From positions 3,222,501 through 3,286,500 of the forward strand of contig NZ_CP086120.1 of the NCBI RefSeq assembly GCF_021216675.1: DNA of 64,000 nucleotides, read 5' to 3'. The DNA comes from Streptomyces gobiensis (GTDB taxonomy: Bacteria > Actinomycetota > Actinomycetes > Streptomycetales > Streptomycetaceae). Below are positions 1 to 9,090 of the stretch, piece after piece (the first letter of the stretch is position 1; each line of letters begins with the position of its first letter). Under the pieces are notes generated by a model, which had not been told where the DNA came from, ran no database searches, and worked only from the letters and a program-made list of their open reading frames with translations. The translations under genes and the position numbers were made by a program.

Positions 1-1152
<1,152 letters not shown>

Positions 1153-1234
1153 CGCAGTTGCTCGCGTCCACTGTGTAGGTTCTGAGGTAACGACCAGAAC
1201 CAGAACCGGTTTTTTTGGTTGTGAACTTCATAGT

Positions 1235-1353
1235 GTTTCGGTGGCCTTGGCGAAGGGGAAACGCCCGGTTACATTTCGAACCCGGAAGCTAAGCCTTTCA
1301 GCGCCGATGGTACTGCATGGGGGACCGTGTGGGAGAGTAGGACGCCGCCGAAC
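1235..1353 (+). rRNA. 5S ribosomal RNA
   Basis: The sequence begins GTTTCGGTGGCC and ends GACGCCGCCGAAC, which pair to close the molecule, as in actinobacterial 5S rRNA of about 120 nt. It lies about 80 nt after the 23S 3' end, the usual spacing of an rrn operon. The internal CGAACCCGGAAGCTAAGCC block is the standard 5S loop region. Ends are accurate to a few bases. Confidence 0.95.
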
Positions 1354-1364
1354 AATCATTGATG

Positions 1365-1396
1365 AGAAGCCCCGTTGGGAAACCAACGGGGCTTCT
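1365..1396 (+). terminator. rrn operon intrinsic terminator
   Basis: A perfect 14-bp inverted repeat (AGAAGCCCCGTTGG and its complement) closes a GAAA tetraloop immediately after the 5S gene. There is no long T-tract, which is common for Streptomyces terminators. It also argues that the following gene cannot start at the in-frame ATG at 1359, because that ATG lies before the hairpin. Confidence 0.85.
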
Positions 1397-1427
1397 CTGC
1401 GTTGCCGTCGCCAGATACGGTGTCGGG

Positions 1428-2600
1428 ATGAGCGGCGGCGCACAGGTGATGTGGGACGAGGCGGTCACCGGCTATGACTTCGGTCCCGGGCATCCGATGG
1501 ATCCGGTCCGGCTTGCCCTGACCATGCGGCTTGTCGAGGCTTTCGGACTTGACCGGAAGGCCGATGTGGTGGCGGCCAATACCGCCGGAGACTCCACGCT
1601 GCGGCTGGTGCACCGTGCCGACTACATCGAGGCTGTACGACGGGTATCGGCGGCGCCGAAGAGCGCGGATGGTTCCTACGGTCTGGGGACCGAGGACGAT
1701 CCGGCGTTCGCCGGAATGCATGAGGCGTCCGCGCTGATCGCCGGTCAGTCCGTCGGGGCGGCCGAGGCGGTGTGGCGCGGAGAAGTGCCGCATGCCGTGA
1801 ACTTCGCGGGCGGACTGCATCACGCCATGGCAGGGGCGGCGGCGGGCTTCTGTGTCTACAACGACGCCGCCCTCGCCATCGCGCGACTGCTGGAGCTGGG
1901 CGCCGAGCGCGTCGCCTACGTGGATGTGGATGTGCACCATGGTGATGGGGTGCAGGCGGCGTTCTGGGGTGATCCGCGGGTGCTGACCATCTCCGTGCAT
2001 GAGCACCCTCGCCTTCTCTTTCCCGGCACCGGCTGGCCCGAGGAGGCCGGGGGACAGGGCGCTGAGGGCACCGCGGTCAATGTCGCGTTGCCGCCGGGGA
2101 CGACGGATGACGGCTGGCTGCGTGCGGTGCATGCGGTGGTGCCGGAGCTGTTGAGTGCTTTCCGGCCCAGTGTGCTGGTGAGCCAGCATGGTGCCGATAC
2201 ACATATCGAAGACCCGCTCGCACATCTGGCGGTGACGGTGGACGCGCAGCGGGCGGCCTCGGTGGCCCTGCATGAGTGGGCGCACGAGTATGCCGATGGG
2301 CGGTGGGTCGCGCTGGGAGGCGGGGGCTACGCGGTGGTGGATGTGGTGCCGCGCAGCTGGGCGCATCTGGTGGGGATCGCGGCCGGAGCGCCGATTCCGC
2401 CGGAGACCGAGGTGCCGGAAGAGTGGCGGCAAGAGGCGTACCTGATGACGCGGCAGACGGCGCCACTGCGGATGACGGATGGGGCCGATCCGCAGTGGCG
2501 GGACTGGCACGAGTCGGGATACGACCCGGCGGACCCGGTGGACCAGGCCGTGCTCGCTACTCGGCGGGCGGTTTTCCCGGGGCATGGCCTGCTGCCCTAG
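1428..2600 (+). CDS. acuC: AcuC-like histone deacetylase-family protein
   Basis: This is a class I/II histone deacetylase superfamily protein, probably a zinc-dependent deacetylase of acetyl-CoA synthetase or other acetylated proteins, as reported for Bacillus AcuC. The start is placed at ATG 1428, after the rrn terminator, giving 390 residues, the usual AcuC length. An upstream in-frame ATG would put translation through the terminator. The catalytic His pair lies in NFAGGLHHAM (about residues 125-134). The zinc-binding DVDVHHGDG motif is at about 166-174, and the C-terminal GGGGY loop is present. The gene stands between the rrn operon and the bldN-region genes and reads codirectionally with the latter. 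The family assignment is secure; the substrate is inferred. Confidence 0.88.
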   Translation: MSGGAQVMWDEAVTGYDFGPGHPMDPVRLALTMRLVEAFGLDRKADVVAANTAGDSTLRLVHRADYIEAVRRVSAAPKSADGSYGLGTEDDPAFAGMHEASALIAGQSVGAAEAVWRGEVPHAVNFAGGLHHAMAGAAAGFCVYNDAALAIARLLELGAERVAYVDVDVHHGDGVQAAFWGDPRVLTISVHEHPRLLFPGTGWPEEAGGQGAEGTAVNVALPPGTTDDGWLRAVHAVVPELLSAFRPSVLVSQHGADTHIEDPLAHLAVTVDAQRAASVALHEWAHEYADGRWVALGGGGYAVVDVVPRSWAHLVGIAAGAPIPPETEVPEEWRQEAYLMTRQTAPLRMTDGADPQWRDWHESGYDPADPVDQAVLATRRAVFPGHGLLP

Positions 2601-2665
2601 GTACGTGTGTGCGAAGGGTGATGGTGCGGGGTTTCCGGCCCGTATGACGGGCTGGACGCGTAAGC

Positions 2666-3490
2666 ATGGCGGCCGTGTTGAGTGTGGACGCCCTTCGGGC
2701 GCATCTGCTGGCGGCCAGGCTCGCGGGAACGATCGCGACCACGCGGGAGAAGAGCCTGCGCCGCTACCGGCTCTTCGCGGCCCGCGACCCAAGGACGCTG
2801 CTCGGGCTGGAGCCCGAACGGGACTGGACCGTACCGCAGCTGCTGACGTTGATGGCGAAGGAGTGCGGGGTATCAGCCGACCCGGCGACGGTTTCCGGTC
2901 AGGATACGATCGATCCCGACCAGACCATTGCGGCTCTCGATGCCTTCGCCGAACGGCTCGCGCTGGCTGCGCTGCGGCGTACGCCTGTGTTGCTGGGTAC
3001 CGGGCATCCTGACCGGCTCCTTGGGTTCTACGCCGATTTGGCCTATGCCCTGTCGGCGGCGGGGTGTTCTGTTCTCACCCCAGCGAAGGGGAGATGTATC
3101 GACATAACGACCCGGTTTGGCGTACGCCCGTACAACCTTTGCTACGTGCGGGGAGTCGCATTGATCCACGCGGCGGGAGTGCGGCCCGGTTCCGGTGCGC
3201 CGGGCGCACACAGCCATTCTCCGCTGCCGCTTCGGATCGCGCTCGCCGCCGCGACGGCCACCGGAAGTCCGCTGCCAGGGCTCGTGATTGGGGACCATGG
3301 TTGGGTTTGCGGTGCAGGTCAGCTAGGCATTGAGGCTATGGGACCGGCCGATACGGACGACCCCGCGGTGTTCGTCGGTCAGGCCGAGGGACGGGTGTCC
3401 GTGGCCGTTCCACTTGATGACGCTGTGCGGTCCGAGCACTACCGCCCACTCACGCGCTATGTACTCAATCGGGCGTGTCTGTCCCAGTAG
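2666..3490 (+). CDS. conserved actinobacterial phosphatase-like protein
   Basis: This 274-residue soluble protein occurs next to the bldN region in other Streptomyces, where I recall it being annotated as a phosphatase. I cannot verify that activity from the sequence. An N-terminal helical part (roughly 1-100) precedes a compact region with the TGHPDRLLGFYADLAYAL segment (about 112-131). A Gly-rich GLVIGDHGWVCGAGQ segment follows at about 205-219 and might bind a phosphate or nucleotide. No signal peptide or membrane helix is seen. The ATG at 2666 lacks a strong ribosome binding site. The gene follows acuC by 65 nt and may be cotranscribed with it. Confidence 0.6.
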   Translation: MAAVLSVDALRAHLLAARLAGTIATTREKSLRRYRLFAARDPRTLLGLEPERDWTVPQLLTLMAKECGVSADPATVSGQDTIDPDQTIAALDAFAERLALAALRRTPVLLGTGHPDRLLGFYADLAYALSAAGCSVLTPAKGRCIDITTRFGVRPYNLCYVRGVALIHAAGVRPGSGAPGAHSHSPLPLRIALAAATATGSPLPGLVIGDHGWVCGAGQLGIEAMGPADTDDPAVFVGQAEGRVSVAVPLDDAVRSEHYRPLTRYVLNRACLSQ

Positions 3491-3585
3491 GAGGCCGATC
3501 GCTACTCCTCTTCCCCACTTGCATCACCCGCCCCTAATCTGGGGAGGAGCGCACATGCGAGCAGGAGTCACCGGAGGGGAAGCCG

Positions 3586-3828
3586 GTGCCCGACATGTGC
3601 GGAAGGTTCAGGTGTGATATGGCTGCTGAGGCAAGGCCTCTGAACGAGGTTGTGTTCCTGACCGTGGCGGAAGTCGCCACGGTGATGCGTGTATCCAAGA
3701 TGACCGTGTACCGGTTGGTGCACAGTGGTCATCTGCCGGCGATCCGGGTGGGCAGGTCCTTCCGGGTCCCTGAGCAAGCTGTTCACGAATACCTCCGAGA
3801 GTCCTATGTGGGGGTGGAAAGCGCCTGA
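3586..3828 (+). CDS. bdtA: BdtA-like excisionase/MerR-type DNA-binding protein
   Basis: This 80-residue protein is essentially one winged-helix DNA-binding domain of the excisionase/BldC type. The segment FLTVAEVATVMRVSKMTVYR (about residues 19-38) forms the helix-turn-helix, and the GRSFRVPEQAVHEYL segment forms the wing and last helix. From memory, the S. coelicolor gene at this position is bdtA, a direct target of BldD a few genes from bldN. The start is GTG 3586, preceded by GGAGGGG at good spacing; internal ATGs at 3595 and 3619 are alternatives. The symbol rests on context plus fold. No clear BldD box was identified upstream. Confidence 0.75.
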   Translation: MPDMCGRFRCDMAAEARPLNEVVFLTVAEVATVMRVSKMTVYRLVHSGHLPAIRVGRSFRVPEQAVHEYLRESYVGVESA

Positions 3829-3950
3829 CAGGCGATCCGTGACTGCCCTCGGATTACGACCATCACTCGGCGGCGGGTAGGCTGGGCCGACGTAGGTAGT
3901 GTGGGCTCGGACGCCCCGCACCGAGTGAATCGAAGTGAGCGAGGGTAGTC

Positions 3951-4049
3951 GTGGGCTCTGTTATCAAGAAGCGGCGCAAGCGGATGGCGAAGAAGAAGCA
4001 CCGCAAGCTGCTCAAGCGCACGCGTGTGCAGCGCCGCAACAAGAAGTAA
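3951..4049 (+). CDS. ribosomal protein bS22 (AURKAIP1/COX24 domain), 32 aa
   Basis: GTG 3951 follows GAGGG and encodes a 32-residue, extremely basic peptide beginning [19 protein letters not shown] and ending RRNKK. This matches the tiny AURKAIP1/COX24-domain protein found in actinobacterial small subunits and named bS22 in mycobacterial cryo-EM structures. It binds 16S rRNA near the decoding region. The gene is below the size limit of many gene callers. A strong hairpin terminator follows at 4101-4140. Identity is inferred from the characteristic composition and motif; confidence is high because the pattern is distinctive. Confidence 0.9.
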   Translation: MGSVIKKRRKRMAKKKHRKLLKRTRVQRRNKK

Positions 4050-4100
4050 GCAGTAAGCAGCAAAGCGAGCGCGCAGCACGCAGGTCTTAAGACCGATCTT

Positions 4101-4140
4101 CCGCAGCCCTCCCACCGCATCGTCGGTGGGAGGGCTGCGG
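4101..4140 (+). terminator. hairpin terminator after bS22 gene
   Basis: A 16-bp perfect stem (starting CCGCAGCCCTCCCACC) closes an 8-nt loop 52 nt after the bS22 stop codon. No T-tract follows. It probably ends transcription of the small ribosomal protein gene. Confidence 0.75.
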
Positions 4141-4185
4141 TGTGCGGACATGCGGTGTGCGGACATGGGTGTGCCGACATGCGGG
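4136..4185. repeat. 15-bp tandem repeat
   Basis: Two exact copies of TGCGGTGTGCGGACA (4136-4150 and 4151-4165) are followed by a degenerate third copy (TGGGTGTGCCGACA) and the start of a fourth. This is a local tandem duplication in the non-coding stretch between the bS22 gene and the epimerase gene; no function is evident. The remainder of 4186-4295 shows no further feature I can support. Confidence 0.7.
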
Positions 4186-4295
4186 CGTAGCGGACCGTAT
4201 GGATCGCGTCACTTTGGGCATCCAGAGGTCACGACAGCGCAATATCCACCCGATACGGTGGCCACGGGCGTGGACGCAGCGGTGAGGGAGGGGTT

Positions 4296-5330
4296 TTGGG
4301 CAGGGTCGTACTCATCACTGGAGTCGCCCGGCAGCTGGGCGGTCGCCTGGTGCGGCGTATTCAACGCGAACCCGATGTGGACCGGGTGATCGCCGTGGAT
4401 GCCCTGGCGCCAGCGCACCATCTCGGCGGCGCGCAGTTCGTCCGGGCCGACATCCGGCAGCCCGCGATCGGCAAGCTGCTCGCTGAGCACGCTGTCGACA
4501 CGGTCGTCCACATGGATGTGAACGGCACCCCGCTGACCCCGCGCAGCGGCCGGGCGTCGGTCAAGGAGACCAACGTCATCGGCACCATGCAGCTCCTGGG
4601 AGCCTGCCAGAAGGCGCCTTCCGTGCGGCGCCTGGTGGTGAAGTCCAGTACGAATGTCTACGGCTCCGCGCCCCGCGACCCCGCTGTCTTCGTTGAGTCG
4701 ACCGCACCCAAGGCGCTGCCCAGCGGTGGCTTCGCCAAGGACACCGTCGAGGTCGAGGGGTATGTGCGCGGCTTCGCCCGGCGCCGTCCCGATGTGGCGG
4801 TCACCGTGCTGCGTTTCGCGAACATCCTGGGGCCGTGTGCGGACTCCTCATTCGCCGAGTACTTCAGATTGCCGGTGCTGCCGACCGTATTCGGCTATGA
4901 CCCGCGGCTGCAGTTCGTACATGAAGACGATGCGATCGACGTGCTGTCGCTGGCGGCCGGAGAGCCGCGGCGCGGCTCGCTGAACGCCGGGACGTTCAAT
5001 ATCGCGGGCGACGGCGTACTGCTGCTGTCGCAGTGCGCGCGGCGGCTCGGGCGGCCCACGCTGCCGCTGCTGCTCCCGGCGATCAGCTGGGCCCGTACGG
5101 CGCTGCGTGCGGTCGGCGTCACGGACTTCTCGCCGGAACAGATCCGGCTGCTCACCCATGGCCGGGTCGTGCTCACCACGCAGATGCGTGAGGCCCTCGG
5201 TTTCGAACCCAGGCATACAACGGCCGATACCTTCGCCGACTTCGCGCGGACCCATGGACCCGGGCTGCTGCCGCCGGAGACCCTCGCCCATGCCGTCGAC
5301 CGGATACAGGAGGCCGTCCGCAATGGCTGA
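4296..5330 (+). CDS. NAD-dependent epimerase/dehydratase (extended SDR)
   Basis: This 344-residue extended short-chain dehydrogenase has an N-terminal Rossmann segment VVLITGVARQLGGRL (about residues 4-18). This is a variant of the TGxxGxxG nucleotide-binding motif. The catalytic region KSSTNVYGS lies near residue 115. Family members act on nucleotide sugars or related substrates; the exact substrate is unknown. TTG 4296 is chosen because GGGAGGGG lies just upstream. The stop codon overlaps the start of the acyltransferase gene by 8 nt, so the two are translationally coupled and probably function together at the envelope. The conserved linkage with rsbN and bldN is Streptomyces-wide, as far as I recall. 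Confidence 0.82.
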   Translation: MGRVVLITGVARQLGGRLVRRIQREPDVDRVIAVDALAPAHHLGGAQFVRADIRQPAIGKLLAEHAVDTVVHMDVNGTPLTPRSGRASVKETNVIGTMQLLGACQKAPSVRRLVVKSSTNVYGSAPRDPAVFVESTAPKALPSGGFAKDTVEVEGYVRGFARRRPDVAVTVLRFANILGPCADSSFAEYFRLPVLPTVFGYDPRLQFVHEDDAIDVLSLAAGEPRRGSLNAGTFNIAGDGVLLLSQCARRLGRPTLPLLLPAISWARTALRAVGVTDFSPEQIRLLTHGRVVLTTQMREALGFEPRHTTADTFADFARTHGPGLLPPETLAHAVDRIQEAVRNG

Positions 5331-6384
5331 CGCCAAGGTCATTCCCTTCGACGACGACCGTTCGCGAGGTACGGGCAATACGGCGGGGCGGGGTCGGCGC
5401 AGCGGGCGGCGTAAGGGCGACGCGGCGCCGTCGCTGGCCTCCGTGCCCGTAACCGGGCAGTCACCCGCACAGCAGGCGGAGGCGGCCCCGGAGCCGCCTT
5501 CGGGGCCGCTTGCGGAGTCCCGGCTGCTGGACCGGCTGCTGGGCGGTGGCTGGGACCGTAAGGCGGCCCAGGGGCTGTCTTTTCTACGGCGGCGGGTCAC
5601 CGGGGAGTACGAGGTCGACGACTTCGGCTATGACGCGGAGCTGACCGACCAGGTGCTGATGTCGCTGCTGCGGCCGATGTACGAGAAATACTTCCGGGTT
5701 GAGGTGCGGGGGGTTGAGAACATCCCGGCGGATGGCGGCGCGCTGGTGGTCGCCAACCACTCGGGGACGCTGCCGTGGGACGGGCTGATGCTTCAGGTCG
5801 CCGTCCATGACCACCATCCGGCCGACCGGCATCTGCGGTTGCTCGCCGCCGATCTGGTCTTTGTGCTGCCGGTCGTCAACGAGCTGGCCCGTAAGGCCGG
5901 GCACACTCTCGCCTGCGCGGAGGACGCCGGGCGGCTGCTGGAGCGCGGCGAGGTCGTCGGGGTGATGCCCGAGGGCTTCAAGGGGATCGGGAAGCCCTTT
6001 TCGGACCGCTACAAGCTGCAGCGCTTCGGCCGGGGCGGCTTTGTCTCCACGGCGCTGCGTGCGGGGGCGCCGATTGTGCCGTGCTCGATCGTGGGGGCGG
6101 AGGAGATATACCCGATGCTCGGCAACGCCAAGACGGTGGCGCGGCTGCTTGGGCTTCCGTACTTCCCGATTACGCCGACGTTCCCCTGGCTGGGGCCGCT
6201 TGGCGCGGTGCCGTTGCCGACGAAGTGGACGATCCAGTTCGGGGAGCCGATCCCTACGGATGGTTATCCGGCGGAGGCGGCGGATGATCCGATGCTGATG
6301 TTCAATCTGACGGATCAGGTGCGGGAGACGATTCAGCACACGCTGTACAAGTTGCTGGTGCAGCGTCGGTCGGTGTTCTTTTAG
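5323..6384 (+). CDS. PlsC-family lysophospholipid acyltransferase
   Basis: This 353-residue protein is a 1-acyl-glycerol-3-phosphate acyltransferase-like enzyme. A basic, Pro/Ala-rich, probably disordered N-terminus (about residues 1-70) precedes the acyltransferase domain. The catalytic block NHSGTLPWDG is near residue 145; its His-to-Asp spacing is six, not four. The block MPEGFKGIGKPF, near 215, binds the glycerophosphate. ATG 5323 lies inside the last codons of the epimerase gene, 8-nt overlap. A perfect inverted repeat at 6444-6477 separates it from the convergent rsbN. The substrate is not deducible from sequence alone. Confidence 0.85.
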   Translation: MADAKVIPFDDDRSRGTGNTAGRGRRSGRRKGDAAPSLASVPVTGQSPAQQAEAAPEPPSGPLAESRLLDRLLGGGWDRKAAQGLSFLRRRVTGEYEVDDFGYDAELTDQVLMSLLRPMYEKYFRVEVRGVENIPADGGALVVANHSGTLPWDGLMLQVAVHDHHPADRHLRLLAADLVFVLPVVNELARKAGHTLACAEDAGRLLERGEVVGVMPEGFKGIGKPFSDRYKLQRFGRGGFVSTALRAGAPIVPCSIVGAEEIYPMLGNAKTVARLLGLPYFPITPTFPWLGPLGAVPLPTKWTIQFGEPIPTDGYPAEAADDPMLMFNLTDQVRETIQHTLYKLLVQRRSVFF

Positions 6385-6396
6385 GCCCCTGTCCCA

Positions 6397-6434
6397 CCCC
6401 TTCCCGTAACTGGGGGCGCTGCCCCCAGACCCCC
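6397..6434. repeat. C-rich palindromic intergenic repeat
   Basis: The block CCCCTTCCCGTAACTGGGGG followed by CGCTGCCCCCAGACCCCC contains the palindrome CTGGGGGCGCTGCCCCCAG. Close relatives lie at 41505-41550 and 51855-51890. It sits in the gap between two convergent genes. Confidence 0.75.
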
Positions 6435-6443
6435 GGTCCTCAA

Positions 6444-6477
6444 ACGCCGGACAGGCTCATGTGAGCCTGTCCGGCGT
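6444..6477. terminator. bidirectional terminator between acyltransferase gene and rsbN
   Basis: A perfect 16-bp inverted repeat (ACGCCGGACAGGCTCA) with a minimal TG centre lies between the two convergent stop codons, 4 nt from the end of rsbN. This position and perfect symmetry suit termination from both sides. Confidence 0.8.
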
Positions 6478-6481
6478 CGTG

Positions 6482-7729
6482 CTACTTGTCGTCGTCTACC
6501 TCCAGGCCCAGGCCGGGGAGGCCGCCGGGGAGGAGGGGCGGGATGGTGACGTCCGGGGGCGGGGGCTGGAGGGAATCCTTGCCACTGCCGCTGGAGTCGG
6601 TTTCGCTTTCCTGCGCGGGTGGGTCGAGCAGGCCCGACCCACCAAGGAGGCCGTCTTCCCGCTCCTCGGGGTTCGAGTTCGACGGGCTGGGCGGCTCGCT
6701 GTCGGCCGTGCGCCCGTCGGAGGGCTGGTCCTCCGAGGAAGGCGTGCCCGGCTGGGTGCCGGGCTCCTGGCCGGTGTGGTCACCGGTCTCCGGCCTGCCC
6801 TCGGACATCCTGCTGTCCGGCTCGGGCGGTAGCAGCGACCGGATCGGGATGACCTCATCGTCTATGGCGTCGAAGACCGAGCTCACCTCGTCGCCGACAT
6901 CCTGCAGCTGCGCCGGAAGCTTCTGGCGCAGCTGGGCCCAGCCGCTGCGATGCGTCTTGGCGAAGGAGGACAGCGACTGCATTGGAGCGATCTTGCCATC
7001 GCGCTCATACGCCTGGCTCAGCAGTCGGTGCCCCTCTGAGGCGTCGTGCCGCATGGAGCTGAGCGCCCTGCGGACATCGCCCAGCGCCTCGTGGTCCAGC
7101 GGACCCGATCTGCCGCGCTCCATGAGGCGTCGGGCTTCGTGCAGCCGGGTCGAGGCATGGTCCAGGTGCACCCTGCCGCGATCGGTGTCACCACCGGCCA
7201 GGTCGAGCTTGAGGTCTTCCATGCCGCGCTTCAGCCCGTAGAGCGTGTCGCCGGGCAGGGCGTTCGTACTGGCCGCTGCGACACCGCTGAAGGCGCCCGC
7301 CGCGACGCCCACCGTCAGTCCGCCCGCTGCGAGGCCCTTGGTCAGCCGCGATCTGGGGCGCAGCTTGCTCAGCGATCCCAGCGGGACGGCCCGATGCGCT
7401 CCTTTGCGCGAGCGGGTGCGCTGCTCGGGTACCAGCGTGCCGCCCTCCGCGAGGTGTGTCTCCATCGCGGCGATCAGCCGGGCCCGGTGAACGGTCTTCA
7501 CCTCATGATCCAGCTCCGGCTTCGGCAGGGCGTCCAGCTCTCTGGCCAGCGCGAGCATCATCGCCTGGTCGGCCTCGCCCGGTGGCCCCTCCGGGCTGGC
7601 CGGGCTGGTCGAACCGTTCAGAACGGCGCCCTCGGTCCGGACACCGCTGCCTGCGCCCTCGGGGTCTTGCTCCTCGAGGGCCTGGGCGAAGGCGTTGGCC
7701 CGCCGATTCGTCGATACGGATCCGATCAC
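6482..7729 (-). CDS. rsbN: anti-sigma factor RsbN for sigma-BldN
   Basis: The protein lies directly downstream of bldN on the same strand, as in S. coelicolor and S. venezuelae, where RsbN binds and holds sigma-BldN. The N-terminal 85 residues form the predicted sigma-binding cytoplasmic part. A single hydrophobic segment (GLAAGGLTVGVAAGAFSGVA, about 130-150) should anchor it in the membrane. A DUF5667-type extracytoplasmic helical region (LPGDTLYGLKRGMEDL onward) follows, then a long acidic, Pro/Ser-rich tail to residue 415. GTG 7729 is preferred because GAGGAGG precedes it at good spacing; the GTG three codons upstream overlaps that site. A sigma-BldN-like promoter lies upstream at 7860-7888. 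Confidence 0.88.
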   Translation of the reverse strand: MIGSVSTNRRANAFAQALEEQDPEGAGSGVRTEGAVLNGSTSPASPEGPPGEADQAMMLALARELDALPKPELDHEVKTVHRARLIAAMETHLAEGGTLVPEQRTRSRKGAHRAVPLGSLSKLRPRSRLTKGLAAGGLTVGVAAGAFSGVAAASTNALPGDTLYGLKRGMEDLKLDLAGGDTDRGRVHLDHASTRLHEARRLMERGRSGPLDHEALGDVRRALSSMRHDASEGHRLLSQAYERDGKIAPMQSLSSFAKTHRSGWAQLRQKLPAQLQDVGDEVSSVFDAIDDEVIPIRSLLPPEPDSRMSEGRPETGDHTGQEPGTQPGTPSSEDQPSDGRTADSEPPSPSNSNPEEREDGLLGGSGLLDPPAQESETDSSGSGKDSLQPPPPDVTIPPLLPGGLPGLGLEVDDDK

Positions 7730-7859
7730 GGGCGGCACCTCCTCTCGTCAGCACGGTCGACTCCCGGCTCATACGGAAGGTTGCACGGCCTCTGCGGGCT
7801 CACCCATTCGGGTGAAGATCCGGCGGGTAAAACGAGGCCGCGGGGAGTCTGCAACCCCC

Positions 7860-7888
7860 ACAACGAGCGGCAGCGCACTCGGGTTACG
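7860..7888 (-). promoter_or_regulatory. sigma-BldN-type promoter upstream of rsbN
   Basis: On the minus strand CGTAAC (7888-7883) and CGTTGT (7865-7860) are separated by 17 nt. They closely resemble the -35 and -10 elements I recall for sigma-BldN promoters. The site is about 130 nt before the rsbN start and after the bldN stop, so it would let the sigma factor drive its own anti-sigma factor. Confidence 0.6.
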
Positions 7889-7945
7889 GAGTGGCGATGA
7901 TGTGACCGGGAGGTTGACCGAGAGGTCATCCAGGGTCACGAAGAG

Positions 7946-8746
7946 TCACCGTGCGTCGTCCGGAAGGAGCCGGGCCAGCGTACGAACGGCCCGATACTGA
8001 AGGGTTTTGATCGCCCCCTCGTTCTTGCCCATGATGCGTGCCGTCTCCGCGACCGAGAGGCCCTGCAGAAAGCGGAGCGTCACACACTCCTGCTGCTGCG
8101 GGTTGAGCCTGCGGACGGCCTCCAGCAGGGCGGCGTTGGAGAGGGATTCCAGCACCGAGTCCTCGGGGCTGCGCTCGACCTCGTTGGCGTCGAGCATTTC
8201 ACCGGTGGTCACCTCCAGCCGGAAGCGGCTCGACTTGAAGTGGTCGGCGACGAGGTTACGGGCGATGGTGACCAGCCAGGCGCCGAAGTCGCGGCCCTGC
8301 CAGGTGAAGGTGCCGATGCGGCGCAGGGCGCGCAGGAAGGTCTCGCTGGTGAGGTCCTCGGCCGTGGCACGGCCGCCGACGCGGTAGTAGATGTAGCGGT
8401 AGACGGTGTCGGAGTACTGGTCGTAGAGCTGTCCGAACGCTTCGGACTCGCCGTCCTGGGCGCGTTCGACCAGATCCATCATGCGGCGGCTGTCGCTGTC
8501 GGTCGCGGGGCGGCGGGCCGTGGAGGTGCCGGCGGCTCCGGCGCGGCTGCGTCTGCCCACGGCGGTCGCTGCCGCTGTGCTGGTGGCTCCGTCGGCCAGG
8601 GCGTAGGCAGGGCCTACGGGGACGGGCGCGGCGAAAGCCGGGATGGCGTACGCGGTGGGGACGGAGACGAGTGCGCGCAATTGGTCGACGACCGTCGTGC
8701 GCAGCGTAGCCAGGCCCGAGGCGTCAACCCCGACGTGTGGGTACAC
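7946..8746 (-). CDS. bldN: developmental ECF sigma factor BldN
   Basis: This 266-residue ECF sigma factor is needed for aerial mycelium formation; sigma-BldN directs chaplin, rodlin and bldM transcription. The N-terminus begins VYPHVGVDASGLATLR, the characteristic BldN pro-sequence of about 87 residues that is removed by proteolysis in S. coelicolor. Region sigma-2 (AFGQLYDQYSDTVYRYIYYR) starts near residue 103, and sigma-4 (QECVTLRFLQGLSVAETARI) occupies about 215-255. The start is GTG 8746. rsbN follows after a 216-nt gap that carries its own promoter-like site. The Ala/Thr-rich pro-region at about 50-85 is low-complexity, as expected. Confidence 0.96.
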   Translation of the reverse strand: MYPHVGVDASGLATLRTTVVDQLRALVSVPTAYAIPAFAAPVPVGPAYALADGATSTAAATAVGRRSRAGAAGTSTARRPATDSDSRRMMDLVERAQDGESEAFGQLYDQYSDTVYRYIYYRVGGRATAEDLTSETFLRALRRIGTFTWQGRDFGAWLVTIARNLVADHFKSSRFRLEVTTGEMLDANEVERSPEDSVLESLSNAALLEAVRRLNPQQQECVTLRFLQGLSVAETARIMGKNEGAIKTLQYRAVRTLARLLPDDAR

Positions 8747-9090
8747 GGGACTCCCAGAGGCAGAGCTTTCATCACGTGCAGTTCGGGACCGAACGCCCGG
8801 TGGTGGGGCGTATAGGTACCGGATTGCGTCTGAGGAGAATAACGCTTCGTACAGGCCGTGCTACGCCTAGTTGCCAAAATCGTCGATTCAGTTCGCTCTC
8901 TTACGTATTGGTGGTCGATCACATATCGAACAAGTGCCGCTTATTGATCGGTTGAGCGTGCGGTTCGGTCGATTCCCGGGCGAGTTGTGGTTGAGCTGAT
9001 ATAGGGGGACTGCCGGGGCGCGGGAGGGGGTAAGAACGCACGATGGCCCGCTGGCGGGCTCGCCGGACAGCGGGTGCGGGTGCCGGAGGC
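8747..9090. other. non-coding region upstream of bldN
   Basis: About 340 bases without a gene separate bldN from the HAD-family gene, with both transcribed leftward. The stretch 8880-8960 is AT-richer than its surroundings and is the likely bldN promoter and regulatory region. In S. coelicolor this region is bound by BldD, but I could not point to a convincing BldD operator here. Confidence 0.5.
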
